From Chenopodium formosanum (taxonomy: Eukaryota; Streptophyta; Magnoliopsida; Caryophyllales; Amaranthaceae): 64,000 bases of DNA. This document shows positions 48,883 to 61,430 of the stretch, one piece after another; positions within the stretch are counted from its first letter, which is position 1; the number at the start of each line of letters is the position of its first letter. A program made the position numbers and the translations under genes. The stretch spans positions 33,230,501 through 33,294,500 of the forward strand of contig CM044869.1 in NCBI GenBank assembly GCA_024500155.1, written 5' to 3'. The notes below the pieces were generated by a model. The model did no database searches. It worked only from the letters and a program-made list of their open reading frames with translations, and was not told the DNA's origin.

Positions 48883-50511
48883 TGATGAGTGTCATTTATG
48901 GCACTCATTTAGCTTCATTTTGGATAATTCTTAGTTTCTTTTATAGCTCTTTTTATGTCTTTTTTCTCTAGTTTTAGCCTTTATTTCTCTAGTTTGTTCA
49001 TTCTTAGTTGTTTTCCGTTTTCTTGCATTTTTCTTAGTTTATATTGCTTTTTCTCTTTTATTTGTTTGTCATTCTTTGTTCTCAGGAGAGAGGTGGTGTC
49101 CAAGGCTCTCCATGGCTCTTCCTCGGGTCCTATGAAGCTAAAGATGCAAGTTCATCACTCCTTGGTAGCTCACAAGTCAAGGTGTGCTAGCTCCAAGTCT
49201 TCAAGCCTGCTCTCTCATGCTGCGCTTGCATAAAGAAGCAGTGTTGAACCCAACGTCAGCAAGATTTAGGACTGCCATACCCAATGTTTATCAAGTGGAG
49301 CGCACGGATTGCATCGACGAATGCACGAGGAGGATACCCTGCTCCCAGGGCGCGGGCTCGCACGATAGGGGCGCGAGCGCGCACCTCCTGTGTGCGGGCA
49401 CGTCGCCCCTGTTTCCCGTTCCGTTCTTTTCTTCGCGGCCGTGCAATCCGGAGTGAGGGCGCGCCTTTACGGGTCTTTTTAAGACGTCCAACTAATTTTT
49501 CCTTAGTTAGTTTTACTATATATAGATTATCTTTCTATTTTGAGAGAGATAAGATTTTTTATCTTAGAATTAGATTTTGAAATCAGAGTTTTAGAGAGAG
49601 AAAGTTTATGTATGGGAATTCTTGTTCTTAGATTCTAGAGAGAGAAACTTGATGATTTGATGATTGCTACTTTTGATCTCCATTTTCTTTGATTTTGATC
49701 AAAGTTTTGTAAGAATCTCTTTCTCTTTAATCCAATCTTGGTGTATGATTTTGATAATTTGTTGAATTTCAAGTTGATTGACTGATTTGATTGTTGATAG
49801 TTTTATTGCAATGATGATGATGATTTTGATGATTTGTTTAGTTTTGTTCTTCATTTTTACAATGTATAGTGAGTAGATTCTTTCCTAGGGATGTGGTTAA
49901 GCATGCATAAATGATGGATAATAGCTAATTGGAGGATTTTGATTTATTTGATATTATAATTAAATTGGTTGATGGAAATTGTGCGTGTGTTTGATTTGCT
50001 AAGGAGTAGCTAACCTTGACTTTCAAGCTAGATTGCATTGTGATTTTCCATTTATACGACACATTGATTTGGAAATTACATTTATCGATTGAACTTGATT
50101 TGTGATGCTCCTAGCTAGTCATTCGTAGAGACCCCAAGTTTGACGCCTTGGAAATAGCCTATCGGGTCTTTTTAATTGCAATTACTATTTTCCCTTGCAA
50201 TGTTTGATTGATCAATCTCCTATCCAATTAGCATTTCTATTGTGAGTACATGTGGATCTTAACTCCCTAGTGTTTGTGATATTGATTTCTTGTATTTGAT
50301 TTGTTGTGTTTCTTAATTCTAGCTTAACCAAACCATTTCCCTATTCTTTGGGATAGCTTAACACAAGACTATAGCATCTACTTTCCATTCCTAGTGGTTC
50401 GACCTCTTAGCTTGCCATTATACTAGTATTTTGGTTAAGTTGATTGTTTACAAATTTTGTTTGACCATAGTGGAGATTAGTCATAACAACGACCTAGTTT
50501 TCCCGGCGTCA
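48883..50511 (+). repeat. Element Z 3' LTR
   Basis: It starts TGATGAGTG with a GAGTGTCAT/ATGGCACTC hairpin. GCTCGC/GCGAGC-type dyads lie at about 49337-49420, and a TATA-like ACTATATATAG at about 49515-49525. The right edge is placed at CGGCGTCA (50504-50511) by length (about 1.63 kb, near C's 1.58 kb) and the CA end. The 5' LTR lies left of the window, so the edge is not proven. Confidence 0.7.
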
Positions 50512-52140
50512 TGAACAACCATTCACCGCTATTATTAGTCGGGTTGAGTTTTTAATATTTGGAGTGCATTAATCCATATTTAATTCAATACATGTCAAAC
50601 ACCAACCCAATTCTTAGCCCATTTTGCTAAACCATAACTTATTTTCCTCTTTTCGTGGCTACAACACAAAACCAAGATAAACTGATTTTTTGGCCTTATA
50701 ATTTTGATTGAAATATTATTTGGTTTGATAGGCCTTTTAATAAGCTTTTCAACGATATATCATAAGCCCAATTCCGATTTAAAACGAAGAAGATATAAGC
50801 AAAACACTAAACTTGGCCCAAAACTGACACCCTTTCACTAAAACAACCATATCTTAAAATATACAAAATATTTTGACCTGATTCCAATAGGGTTGGAAAG
50901 TAGACTTGATAATCTTTCCAACTAAATACTATATGCCTTATTTTGAGTTACGGATCAAAAGTTATCATAGTTTTAAAAACATGTAAAAACTAGAATTTCA
51001 CGGCCAATGCCAGCATGGCACGACAAATTTGCCGTGATACGGTATTTTTCTAGGGATTTTTCCGCGGTGCTTTTTACTTCTAGGGTTCCGTGCTTCACCC
51101 CTCATATTTTCTCTATAAATACAAATCTGATTTCTCCAGTTTCTGGGCACCAAAAATCATTCTCTTTCTCCCTACACCAAAAATCATTCTCTCTTCTCCC
51201 ACTTATGCTCTAGCCAAAATACTAACCTCCTTACTCTTTCACTATACATCCCTTAAGCACTCCAAGGAGTCCATACAACACCCGAAGTTCTATACTTAAA
51301 CCAAGGCGTGAAAGGTAGAACCGATTGAGGGTTTGGACCAAATCAACTCTACTTTTTATTTAATTTAATTATTTTAATTTGACTTATATTTTTTTTTTTA
51401 AGTTACTAACAATTTATTCATGATGTAACAATTTGAAGAAGCATGGAACGTGAGTAATTAATTCACTTAATTACTCTATTTATTCTTTATTGCTAGTATC
51501 ATGATTAGGCTTATTATTATAATTTGATTTGACTAACGTTATTATGGTTAAATTGCTTACAAAGTTGATGTTTATTCTATCGTTCGTTCATGATCGCCAT
51601 ATTGCATGTTTAAAGGGAATATGTAATTGAAAATCACGCCCAGTAAGATAATTTGGAATACCGGTTTAGGTTCCTTTTTAATCTTGTTGCTTAATTAAGT
51701 GATCACTAATATTTTAGAATTATGTGTTGCATTAATATTCAACCAATTTAGCCTAATATCAGTTTGGAGCAAATTGATTCTTTGTTTGCATGCCTTTGAG
51801 ATTACAGGAATACTTTTCGCTATAAGAATCGAGTAGAGGTCAATACTGGCGAATGTGACTCCATGACTCACTTCATACCATCATGCCCGATCCTCCTTTC
51901 ATGGTTCCAAACCATATGGAGTTAGTAATCTCATGGATTATGAATGGGGTGTAACCTTCATAGGTCAATCGTTGTAGCCTTTCGTTGTCCCTTTATCGTG
52001 GTTGCCTTAAATGATCTGTGAACGGTTTACAAGTTCCTTACAAACTTGTTGGCCGCTCCTTACTTTGCTTTGTCCCTAATCGTGTCCCTGTCATATATGT
52101 AAATTCCCACTTCCTATGAGTGCCAAGCATATTCACAACA
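50512..52140 (+). repeat. LTR F, diverged Tat-like LTR remnant
   Basis: Blocks match solo LTR E in the same order: AGCCCAATTCCGAT, a TTTAAAGGGAATATGTA block, an ATCTCATGGAT block, and GTGAACGGTTTACAAGTTCC. A TATA box (CTCTATAAATAC) lies at about 51111-51122, with CACGGC/GCCGTG dyads upstream (about 51000-51040). It lacks a TGTAGAC start; by alignment with E its first bases would fall about where Z's LTR ends. The edges are approximate. Confidence 0.5.
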
Positions 52141-53022
52141 TGCTTATGTAGGCACGCTTCGAACGACGCCCACAATTTGGTTTTTTTGAGATGGGAAATG
52201 GTATGAGAGGAGCAGACCTCGAAAAAATAACCAATTTGAAAAAAAAAAATGTTTCATTCAGACGATCGGGCACAAAGTTACGGCATTTCGAAAGAAACCA
52301 GGGGCTAGAAAGGATATAAATACAAATTAGTACGATAAGTAAATGGGTGCGATCATACCATATTAGAAACAGGAATGTGAATACTATAGAATGTAAATAA
52401 TAAACCAACTTCTTAAATCAAGGAATGAATTGTTTTGAATTTTTTTTGCTCGTGTACTTTTTTTTAGTATACAATGATTTGAATTTCTTAAATCGTTGGT
52501 ATGCAATATTCTTTCTGCGTTTTTTGTAACCTTTGTATTTCGACCGGGTGTATCCTGTGCATAGTACACCCAAGTGTAGGATGAAATGTATATTCATAGT
52601 CTTTTTCTCAAGAGAGAGATCACTACTGAAGTACATGAACGAGAAACAAGATGGAGAATGTCAAGCCATAAGCCCTTAAGGAGAGAGTGATACACCCCTT
52701 ATACATGTACCTAAGTTATGTCACTTGAATTGTAATCACTGCCAAAATTAGTACATGTTAGGTACAGAATACGGCATAACACATTTATGAACAACCCAAG
52801 ACGAGGTTCCTCCTCATCGTCAAATACCAAACACTAATCTAGCTAGATCGCATACAATCAAATATTTTCTTCGCACAATCTACTTTGCCTAAACATAATC
52901 ACATTAAAAAAGAAAAAAAAAATAAATTGGTTATCAGCAGTGGTTGAGATCTTGTTACCGTGATAATATACACGAGCTCATTGAACAATTAACAAAACAA
53001 TGCCTATAACAATATGGATATT
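52141..53022. other. Intergenic stretch, probably including the 3' UTR of the GC2-like gene
   Basis: No credible ORF or repeat is recognised. The part next to 53022 should carry the 3' untranslated region of the minus-strand gene, but no clear polyadenylation signal can be chosen. Confidence 0.4.
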
Positions 53023-56000
53023 TTAGACACCAATACTACCGTTGATATTCTCCAAAGACACTACAGAACTGGATGTGGAATCTTCAGTTGACTGAGAATG
53101 AGAGAAAAAAATATACAAAACCCATAAATGTAGGGATATAAGATACACCAAGGACCAAAGCTTTGCTGCCGGGTTCCTTGCTAAAAATACTGCACCAGCT
53201 GAAAATATTGCATCCAACTGCCTAAGCACTGAACCTAGGTGCTGCCTCCCTGACTGAATTTTATTTTCTAACATTGGCCGCAGCTTAGAACCAGTTGACT
53301 CCCATGTTCCTGCTTCCAAGTCTTCTCTTAAATTGCCCGAAATATCACTAGCACTGATTAGAGACTTGTTTTCATCAAGTAACCTTGAAACAGCCTGTAG
53401 CCAAATATGTTGAACGGTGTAACAGCCATTGTTAAAATGTTATGCAAATTCAACAAAAAGATCTACCTCAGTTCTGAAAAGAAGAGTTCCCTTGTTTGAA
53501 GAAAGTGATTCAACCTGAAATAACAAAAATAAATTAGTACTCCGTAACCAGTAGCATAGTGTAATTCAAGAAACTAAACGTCTGTAAAAGGTGTAAAAGT
53601 TAAAGAATGTACAATTCTTAAATAAAGGGTATGCTTGAAATAATGGAATATGAAACCTAAACAATTAGTATACAAACCAAGGTATAAGCAATGTGTGCAA
53701 ATTAATATGAATTAGATCGCTCTGAGCATCACCAACTATTATTTTTAATGAAGTTTCAGCATATCACTCAGTTCAAGTCAAGGCAAATGATAGACAAGGC
53801 AGGTTGAAGGTCATGATGTCAGATAAACTTTTAATAGCATCACTGCATACGTGCTTTTATAACTAAAATCATGAATATGACATTGCATGGGCAGGCTAAG
53901 CATGAGATCCCACAGCAAATATATTCTATTGCGAAATAATGGTAGTAAACTAGACACCCTGTATATCATCAAGTTAAGATTCCACAAATTCATTGGATAA
54001 TTCTGTAAACAGTAGAGAAAAATGTAATACGATGTCCATCTTGTTTAAGAACAAATCATTGACAGTTAGTGTCGATCGTAAACTTGAATTTGAAGGGTGC
54101 TTCAAGTATAAAGGGGGTGGGTCCAGGTAAGTATCACATTGAGCCTACTAAGAAGGGATAAGGCTTTGTTTTTCCTTGTAACCTATCAACTAGATATATC
54201 TCAAGGGAGCTTCTTTGCTTTTTATCAAGAGAATTATCATCTAATTACCTCATAACCTGTAGGAAGAGGGAGGTCTAAACTACCTCATAACCTGAGCTTC
54301 CCTTAATATGTACTATCTTTATTACTACCTCACGAACTGTTTTCAATCCAACAATATCATAATGTAAAAGGTTAAGCACTCTAATAAACCTTTTTCAAAG
54401 AAAGGTGATAGTTGGCATGATGAGTAACTGAAGCTGTCTCTTAAAAACAGGGCATCACTAAGACCCATCAACAAATGTCCCATTGAAGCAAGACAGAATA
54501 CAAAAGATATACCTGGGCTTGTTTCTGAATCAAATGATCTGTCATCTGCCGAAGCCTTCGCCTAAGCTCAACTTCTACTTCAGTTGAATTTTCCATTTTC
54601 TTCAATGACATGTCAATGTTTGCTTCCAGCTTCATTACCTATTATGTCAACAAGGTACATTGTACAATTCAAAGTCAACTTCAGTACTGAACAAATTTTG
54701 ATATATGTTTAGTCAAAAGTATGGAAAGGTCACAAAGCTATCTAATCAAGAACAAGTCAGCGAAGCAGTTCACAATAAATTTGAAAAAGTGGCTTTCACA
54801 GTGAGAAAATTTTGGAATTCCCTAAAAGTTGCAAGGGAGAAATAAATCGAGTTCTTATGCATTTTGACAAGGTAAAATGTTAATACAGAGTCATTTGCAA
54901 GTCCTAAAATACATATCCTAAAAAATCAGCAAATACTTATTTTTGTTAGGATAACTCCTTACAAATGAAAGTTTCTTTGCAGATGAGTTTTCCATTAAAC
55001 TTCAATCACTAAAAGGTCTCATAACATTTTTAATCACTAAAAGGTCTCATAACATTCTTAAAGCTCATGCAGTATGACAATCACACAAACAATATGACGT
55101 CTTTTATTCATCTCTGGACAACAGACAATGATCAAGATTCAAGACGAGAAAAAGAAAATTGGGGAAGAGGGAATAGATGTTATCAAACTCGCCTTCTCTT
55201 GCAGTCTTGCATTCTTGTCAGTTGCAAAAGCACATTCAGCTTCCAGCATCTCTTTCTGCAACTCAAAGCCTTTTGAAGCCGCCAACTGCAAGAGTAGCAT
55301 ATTTCAGAAATAAAAGTCACTAAATAGCAGCACATATTTATCAGCTAACTAAGTTATAACATAAATGTTATGAAAAAAGCCTTACACTTGTCAAAGTGGG
55401 CCTAGTTTGATGAACACTATAAATCTCTCTCTTCAACTCTGCAAAAAAAAAAAAAAAAAAAAATAAATAAATAAATAAAAATAAAAAATGAAATTAATAT
55501 GAACAAATAAATAAATAAATATATACTTGGATTATATAATAAGTTCAAATTTAACATAAAAATATAAAGCCGCACAGTAAATGAGTAGAAATTTGACAAG
55601 CCCAAATAAAAATTAGCTAGTGGTGGAATATTATTCTTGATAACATAGCCCATATTGCTCCACTACCATCTATCTTGAGCAAAGGAATATAACAAAGTAT
55701 GACACACCTGGACATCACTTATCAACAAAGTACACGGACCAAAATGCTCTAACACCAAGACAAACAAGATGTCACACCAAAACGGGTCCCTTTTTACCTG
55801 TCTTCGGCCAATTCAATATGATACAACTGTTTCTTTGTTAGGAACAAAAATGAAGATTTTTTTAAGGAAAACCAAGGTAGGTTAGCCCAAAGCATAGATG
55901 CTTACATGTGAAATTCAAGGTTGACAATATGAAAATAAAATATTTCACTACATATTTCAAAATTCAGGATGATAAATTCTTTAGAAATATTAAACATATT

Positions 56001-57897
56001 ATAAAATTTTGAGCTTCAAATCTTTAATAGTTCAACTTCATATTACACTTTAAAAACTTTAGTTAAATATTAATCTGGACATACAAAATTATTCCAATGA
56101 AAAGTAAAATAAGCATTCTTATCTATTCTATAATAAATTGGATTGTCATAGATTTTAAATTTAATTGAGATTTTATTACACCAAAAGAAAAACAAAACTT
56201 GTGCATTTGATGATAAAAAAATATGCAAACACAACACAAATTGCATAGTCAATTACAAATTTGGGAGCAGCAAGAACTATGAATAAGATCCCTTCAAAGT
56301 TTCTTGCAAGAAAATAACTTTCCAAATATATACACCAGTTCTTTGTTTACACGCCTCCCACCCGCCTTCCCCTCCTAGTATATACTTCCTCCATTCATTT
56401 TTAGTTAACACAGTTCTTTTTTTCCACGTTTGTCAACACACAAGTTCAACGATTTATATCTCTTATTACCAATAAGGAAAATTTATACAAAGTTAGTATT
56501 ATGAATGCATTGAGATAGTTCTAACAAGATCCCCAATGACTGTTTTATCATAGTCATAAACCACAAAAACTAGTCAAATTTGTGAATAGTATCAAAAGTC
56601 AAAATGTGGCAAATAAAAAAGAATGAAGGAAGTATTATTAATGCTATTACATGGATACTAATATTTCCCCCGTTCACTATTAGTTGCAACAATTTGATTT
56701 TCATGCTTACTCATGCATATTTCAACCTTCCAAATCCAATACTTCCTGTGTTATTTAACAATGCCAACAAATATTAAGAAAGAAGTTAAATAACGTGACT
56801 ACAAACAATAGAAAGAGAGTAAAAGCTAGGTAACAAGGGTAAATATCCATGTGAGTAAAGGTAGGATGGGTATTTGGTGTGATCACAAACAAAAAGTGAA
56901 TGAAAGAATGCCCAAAGTAGAAATAGTCAATTAATATGCAACTTCCTTAAAAGGAAAATGATGCAATTAAAAAAAAACCGGAGGAAGTATTATAGATGAG
57001 TAAAATAATAATAAAAATAGGGTGAAAATATAAATTGAGCTGAATCTAATAAAATCCTACATGACTATATTTTGACTAACATATAAATCAACAAAGATGG
57101 TCAAAGGGAAGAATGTGATTGGTACAAAATTTTAAACGGAGTGAACCGAGGAAGTACTTCACCTACACTTCTATAAAGCCTCCACTCGCAATTATCAAAT
57201 ATTATTGTAACACTTATCATAAGTCGGGTTTTTAGGTCACATATCAAAGATTTCACTCATCCTTTATCATTTATATCTTAAGATAAATGAAGAATTTAAA
57301 AGATATTGTAAATTAGTTTAGTACAAGATAAAGAAAGAAAAGAAAAAAGAGAGAACTAGAAAAGATATTCTTAAAAACAAAATGATCTTACATCCCTCTT
57401 TAATATGTCATATTTCACTTATGGTGTCCCTATATAATAAGAAATCTTTTCATACTCTGTTCAATTCACCTTAAAATATTCAGTTTTATTCAGTAAAAAA
57501 TATTCAATTTTATTAAGTAAAAATAGTTTCATAGTAAAATAAGTTTTATTTAGTAAAAATAGTTTCACTTCAGTAAAAATCAATAACTTAAAAGAACAAA
57601 TATAACAGAGTATCAGTAAAAAATAATTTTAGTTCAGTAAAATTAATTTCACTACAGTAAAAATAATTTAAGTTTAGCAAAAATATTTTCAATTCATTAA
57701 AAATAAATTCAGTTTAGCAAAAATACGGTGAAGTGAACATGGCCTTAAAACTCCCTCTACCCCACATACCATTTATGAAATTTTAATCCGCTCCTCTTTC
57801 TCTAATCCCCAAAGTTCCAAAACCCACCACTCCCTTTCTTTGTCTCCCTTTTCACTTCGCTTAAAGTGAGTAATGGATTAATCGACATAAAAATGAA

Positions 57898-57945
<48 letters not shown>

Positions 57946-58843
57946 TTAGGGAATTGACAGTAAGTTATATTAGTGATGCAATTGAATCATCAAAAGGAGG
58001 ATTACCACCCCAGATACTCCTAAAAGTGGAAAGAGAATGCGAAAAAAAAAAAATCAGATACTTCATTCTCTTTTTATCTTAAAGTATCCTTTTTTAGGAT
58101 GCTGCAAATTAATTGTAGCATTACTTTATTTGGCCAATGATACTTTCTACCTCTCTTGTCATCACACAGGTCATTCTTTTCATCTCTCTCCTCTCCTAAA
58201 ATATCATGCATCTCCTCCATGTTACAATTCAAAGAGAACAAAAGGACATTAACTTCCTAAATTTCCTCTATTTAATCTATTATCATTCCCAAAGCTAAAT
58301 AACTTCGTGAAAAATTACTGACGCACCCTCATTCTTCCTCTCCAAAGCAATATGATATTAGAACCATCTAACTCTGATGATGTGTCCCTCCATTCCCCCT
58401 TTTGCGTCTTCCGTTGTACCTGATAGGTGGTGTAGGTGGGTGCACTTATGCATCATATTCTGTATAAAGATTGCGTAGCAACATGTTCTGGATAAAGTAA
58501 ATTAGATTATAAAACTTCCAATATTTTAGATTTCATGTATGTCAAGGACCCAAACCTTTGCTGATCACTTCTACCAAGTCCATAACTTATTATTTCTATC
58601 ATTTGGAAATTTGGAAAGCATAGAAAATTACAAAAGTCCCTTTCTTTGTTACTAACACAAGGCAGCAGCAGAGATGACATAACAGGTTGACTGACATAAA
58701 GCAAGTAGATATTAAATAGCAGATACCATTCATGAAACAGGTAAGTAAAAGGACAGGGCCAGAGCTGACTTTGGCACTTACATACCTTCAAGGACAGCTT
58801 CCTTGACCTCAATTTGGTGCCGTAATTCTGCTAAGCGATTTAC
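53023..58843 (-). CDS. GC2: Golgin candidate 2-like protein, C-terminal exons
   Basis: Six exons give 249 C-terminal residues: 58786-58843, 55386-55438, 55193-55285, 54513-54638, 53467-53514 and 53023-53394 (stop TAA). The reading frame is kept through all junctions. The product has coiled-coil heptads (ELRRRLRQMTDHLIQKQAQ), then LEAGTWESTGSKLRP and a C-terminal membrane anchor (LWSLVYLISLHLWVLYIFF). This matches the end of Arabidopsis golgin candidate 2, a tail-anchored Golgi coiled-coil protein of the golgin-84 type thought to act in vesicle tethering. The intron after 55193 uses a GC donor. About 60% of the expected protein, its N-terminus, was not found to the right. Confidence 0.85.
56385..56632. 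mobile_element. Stowaway-like MITE 1
   Basis: 248 bp with inverted ends CTTCCTCCATTC and GAATGAAGGAAG, flanked by TA on both sides. Such CTCCCTCC-type ends and TA targets are typical of Stowaway elements. Confidence 0.7.
56664..56987. mobile_element. Stowaway-like MITE 2
   Basis: 324 bp with ends TTTCCCCCGTTCACTATTAG and, inverted, CTTCCTCCGGTTTTTT, flanked by TA. It is more diverged than MITE 1. Confidence 0.6.
57470..57735. repeat. Degenerate TTCAGTAAAAATA minisatellite
   Basis: About a dozen imperfect copies of a 17- to 22-base unit around TTCAGTAAAAATAGTTTCA lie head to tail in the large intron. Confidence 0.65.
57901..57942. repeat. GA microsatellite
   Basis: About 20 GA repeats in the large intron of the GC2-like gene. 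Confidence 0.9.
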
Positions 58844-59162
58844 CTAGTCCAAGAAATATAAACCAAATCAGCATAAAAATAATATACAATTAAAATAAAA
58901 CAAAAGAAAAACAACATATGTGTACTGGATTACTGTACTTCAATGTTCGGGCAACTGGACAATAAAGAAACAAAAGGTTTAAGCCCTAACAACATAGTTT
59001 CATAGTTAAAGAGATTTCATCTTCTAGACTTACCAACAATTTCATTTTCATTATTTAACGATTTTGTTGTTTATAATCACTTTATGGAGTCACTTATCAG
59101 AAATAGTATATCACTTGTTTGTCATATTTTAGTTTTGTATCAATTATTACTTATAATATTTA

Positions 59163-60173
59163 GGAAAAATTGCTATAAATAATAGTACCTTTGAATGGTT
59201 GAATTTAAACAAGACAACCTTTCGATTATTTCTTCACATTATAAACTTTGGGAGTTATTAATTTCAAAACTGGATATAGCCTGGTAAATAGGTTAACCAT
59301 GCCACATGTCGTCATATGATTGGTTTAAAAAATTATGTTAATTATATTTAATTAAATAAAGGGAAAAAAAAAAAACTCTTCTCCTTCCTCGTCCTTCCCC
59401 TCTACCATGGCCACCGCACCGCCACTGCAACCTCCTCCCTCATTACAACACCACCTCTGCCTGCCACCTCCCTTACCCCTCCCAAACCACTTGAAACACC
59501 CTCCTCATTCACCCTGAAACCGTCCCACAACCACCCAGACCTACCCAAAGTCATCCACACCCCCCGCATTGCCCACCCATTTTTTTTCTATTTGTTTTTT
59601 GCAGTGGTGGAAGGTTTTCAACGGTGGGGTGGGTTTGTTTTGGGGCTTTCGAGAGGTGGGTGGGTTTGTTTAGGGATTTTAAAGGGGAGGGGTGGGTTCA
59701 TTTTGGGGTTTTCAGGTAGGTTGGGAGGGTTTTCAAGGGTGGGATAGTTTGTTTTGGGATTTTTAGGTGAGTGGGGTGTTCTAATGGTGGCATGGCTAAT
59801 ATGGGGCGGCTGCGTTGGGGCCTTTGGGCTGATGTGGGGGTTTCTTGATGGTGTGGTGCGGCTGAAGGGAAGGGAGGTGGCAGCCATGGCTGAAGTAGGA
59901 GGAGGCGGTGGTGGTGCCATGGGAAGGGGAATTTTTATTTTTTTGTGAAAAAAAAATTGATTTTTCTCTAAATAAATATATCGAAGTTTAATATATTAGA
60001 CCAATATATGACGACTCAATAATGGACTCATGCGTAACATGTTTCACAAGTTAAAGTTTTTTTACATGTTTAAAATTGAGACCCCCAAAGGTTGTACATT
60101 TAAAAATAACCAAAAGTTTGTCTTGTTTAAAGTCAAGAGCTCAAAGGTTGTATTATTTATGACAATTTTACCC
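59163..60173. mobile_element. Non-autonomous MULE-like element
   Basis: The ends are long, imperfect inverted repeats of roughly 100 bases. The left end begins GGAAAAATTGCTATAAATAA; the right end, reversed, begins GGGTAAAATTGTCATAAATA. Blocks such as TTTAAACAAGACAA are shared. The GC-rich inside (about 59400-59930) differs in base composition from the ends and could be a captured gene fragment. No transposase is visible. A nine-base target duplication is not clear. Confidence 0.55.
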
Positions 60174-60387
60174 AAATAAATTTAATCATCAAATTCAAAA
60201 AAGTTTGTTGCAACTCTTTTGACATATTGTCATATTAAGAATACAGAGTCGCTTTTAACATATTTTTACCATGATGATTAGACTCAATGTTAGACTGGGT
60301 ATGGATCTTAACATTGGATACCGGAAATTCAAAATTTAAGGACGTTGAAATTTGGGAAGTACCCAAATGTTATGTATGAAATTAGGC

Positions 60388-60832
60388 TCTGTTAATCGGA
60401 CACGGCTAAAATCGCAAAGTGTCCGTGTCGACACGACACGACATGAACACGGACACATGTCCGACACTTCATTGTGCATTCGGACACTTCCATTAAGAGT
60501 AAAGAGGAAAAAAGAGGAGAAACATGAAAGAAAAACACATCTTCTTCGAAAATCACCATTGATATAAAGAAGATGGAGAGAAGAAGACTGCTATTTAATG
60601 GAGAATTTAAAAAGTAAAGAATTAAAATTAAAAAAAATAGGGGTGGACGTAATGAAAAATTTAAAACTTTTATAATATATAATATATTTATATAACTTTA
60701 AGTGACATATTGACGTATCCCCGTAACCGTGTCCAAATATCGGACTAAGTCCCTGTGTCCTAAAATTTTGGAACTTAACGGATCGGACACTTGGACATGT
60801 GTCCGTGTCCGACATCCGTTCCCGAGTCCATG
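60388..60832. repeat. GGACACG-rich inverted-repeat element
   Basis: Both ends carry clusters of GTCCGTGTC and GGACACG motifs in opposite orientation (about 60390-60485 and 60715-60832), including GGACACATGTCC and GGACATGTGTCC. It looks like a fold-back or MITE-type repeat. Confidence 0.5.
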
Positions 60833-61430
60833 TAACTTAGGAATTAGGGACACAGATGATTTTTCTATAAGAATAAAAATTTAATAGTTGAAAAAAAATA
60901 AAAAATAAAAAATAAAAAAAAAGTAACCCTTACATATGCAACATTAGTGTAAGGGGAAACAAAGAAGACTAGTTAGCTAGTCAAAACTCATTACTCATCC
61001 CCATGGGAAAATAAATGTATCATTAAAAGGGGAAATGAAAGCATCTATGAGACTAAAGTAAAATGCAAGGGAAAAGAGATAGGAGACTTAATTATCAGCA
61101 TGTGACCCTAGAAAAGAGAGCATATCAACACTCAAACTGCCTTGTTACAAAACATGTAGTAAAACTGCCTTTATTCTTCAGTTCTTTTCTCCCTTGTATC
61201 TCTGTCCAGAAAGGTACGATAGGGTGTCATGGTGAGTCGAGCATCACATTATTATATCATCTTTTTGAAATAATGTTTAGTAACTTCAAAACTTTATTAG
61301 TTATTTACTCATGTTTTACTTTTTATATATTACATAAATCACTTGTTAAGTCTGACCTGATGTTATAATGGTATGTTGCTTTTATTTTCAAAACTTGGTT
61401 TAAAAGGAAAAGATAGACTTCAGCAAACAT
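60833..61430. other. Stretch with nothing recognised
   Basis: AT-rich sequence with an A-rich tract at about 60890-60925. No gene, exon of the GC2-like gene or repeat family was recognised. Confidence 0.4.

Larger units (their letters stand above)
55439..58785 (-). other. Large intron of the GC2-like gene, with repeats
   Basis: This 3.3-kb intron separates ...EAVLE from ELKREI (phase 1). Contents include a poly-A/ATAAA stretch (about 55442-55530), two Stowaway-like MITEs, an isolated MITE end near 57130-57160, an AT-rich TTCAGTAAAAATA minisatellite and a GA microsatellite. Confidence 0.7.

Noticed and set aside
49284..49580. 98-codon Arg-rich ORF in Z's LTR
   Set aside because: It reads through GC-rich dyads just upstream of the LTR TATA box. 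No homology is recognised.
59618..59920. 100-codon Pro-rich ORF inside the MULE-like element
   Set aside because: It is the reverse of a G-rich tandem stretch. It could be a captured fragment, but nothing supports coding use.
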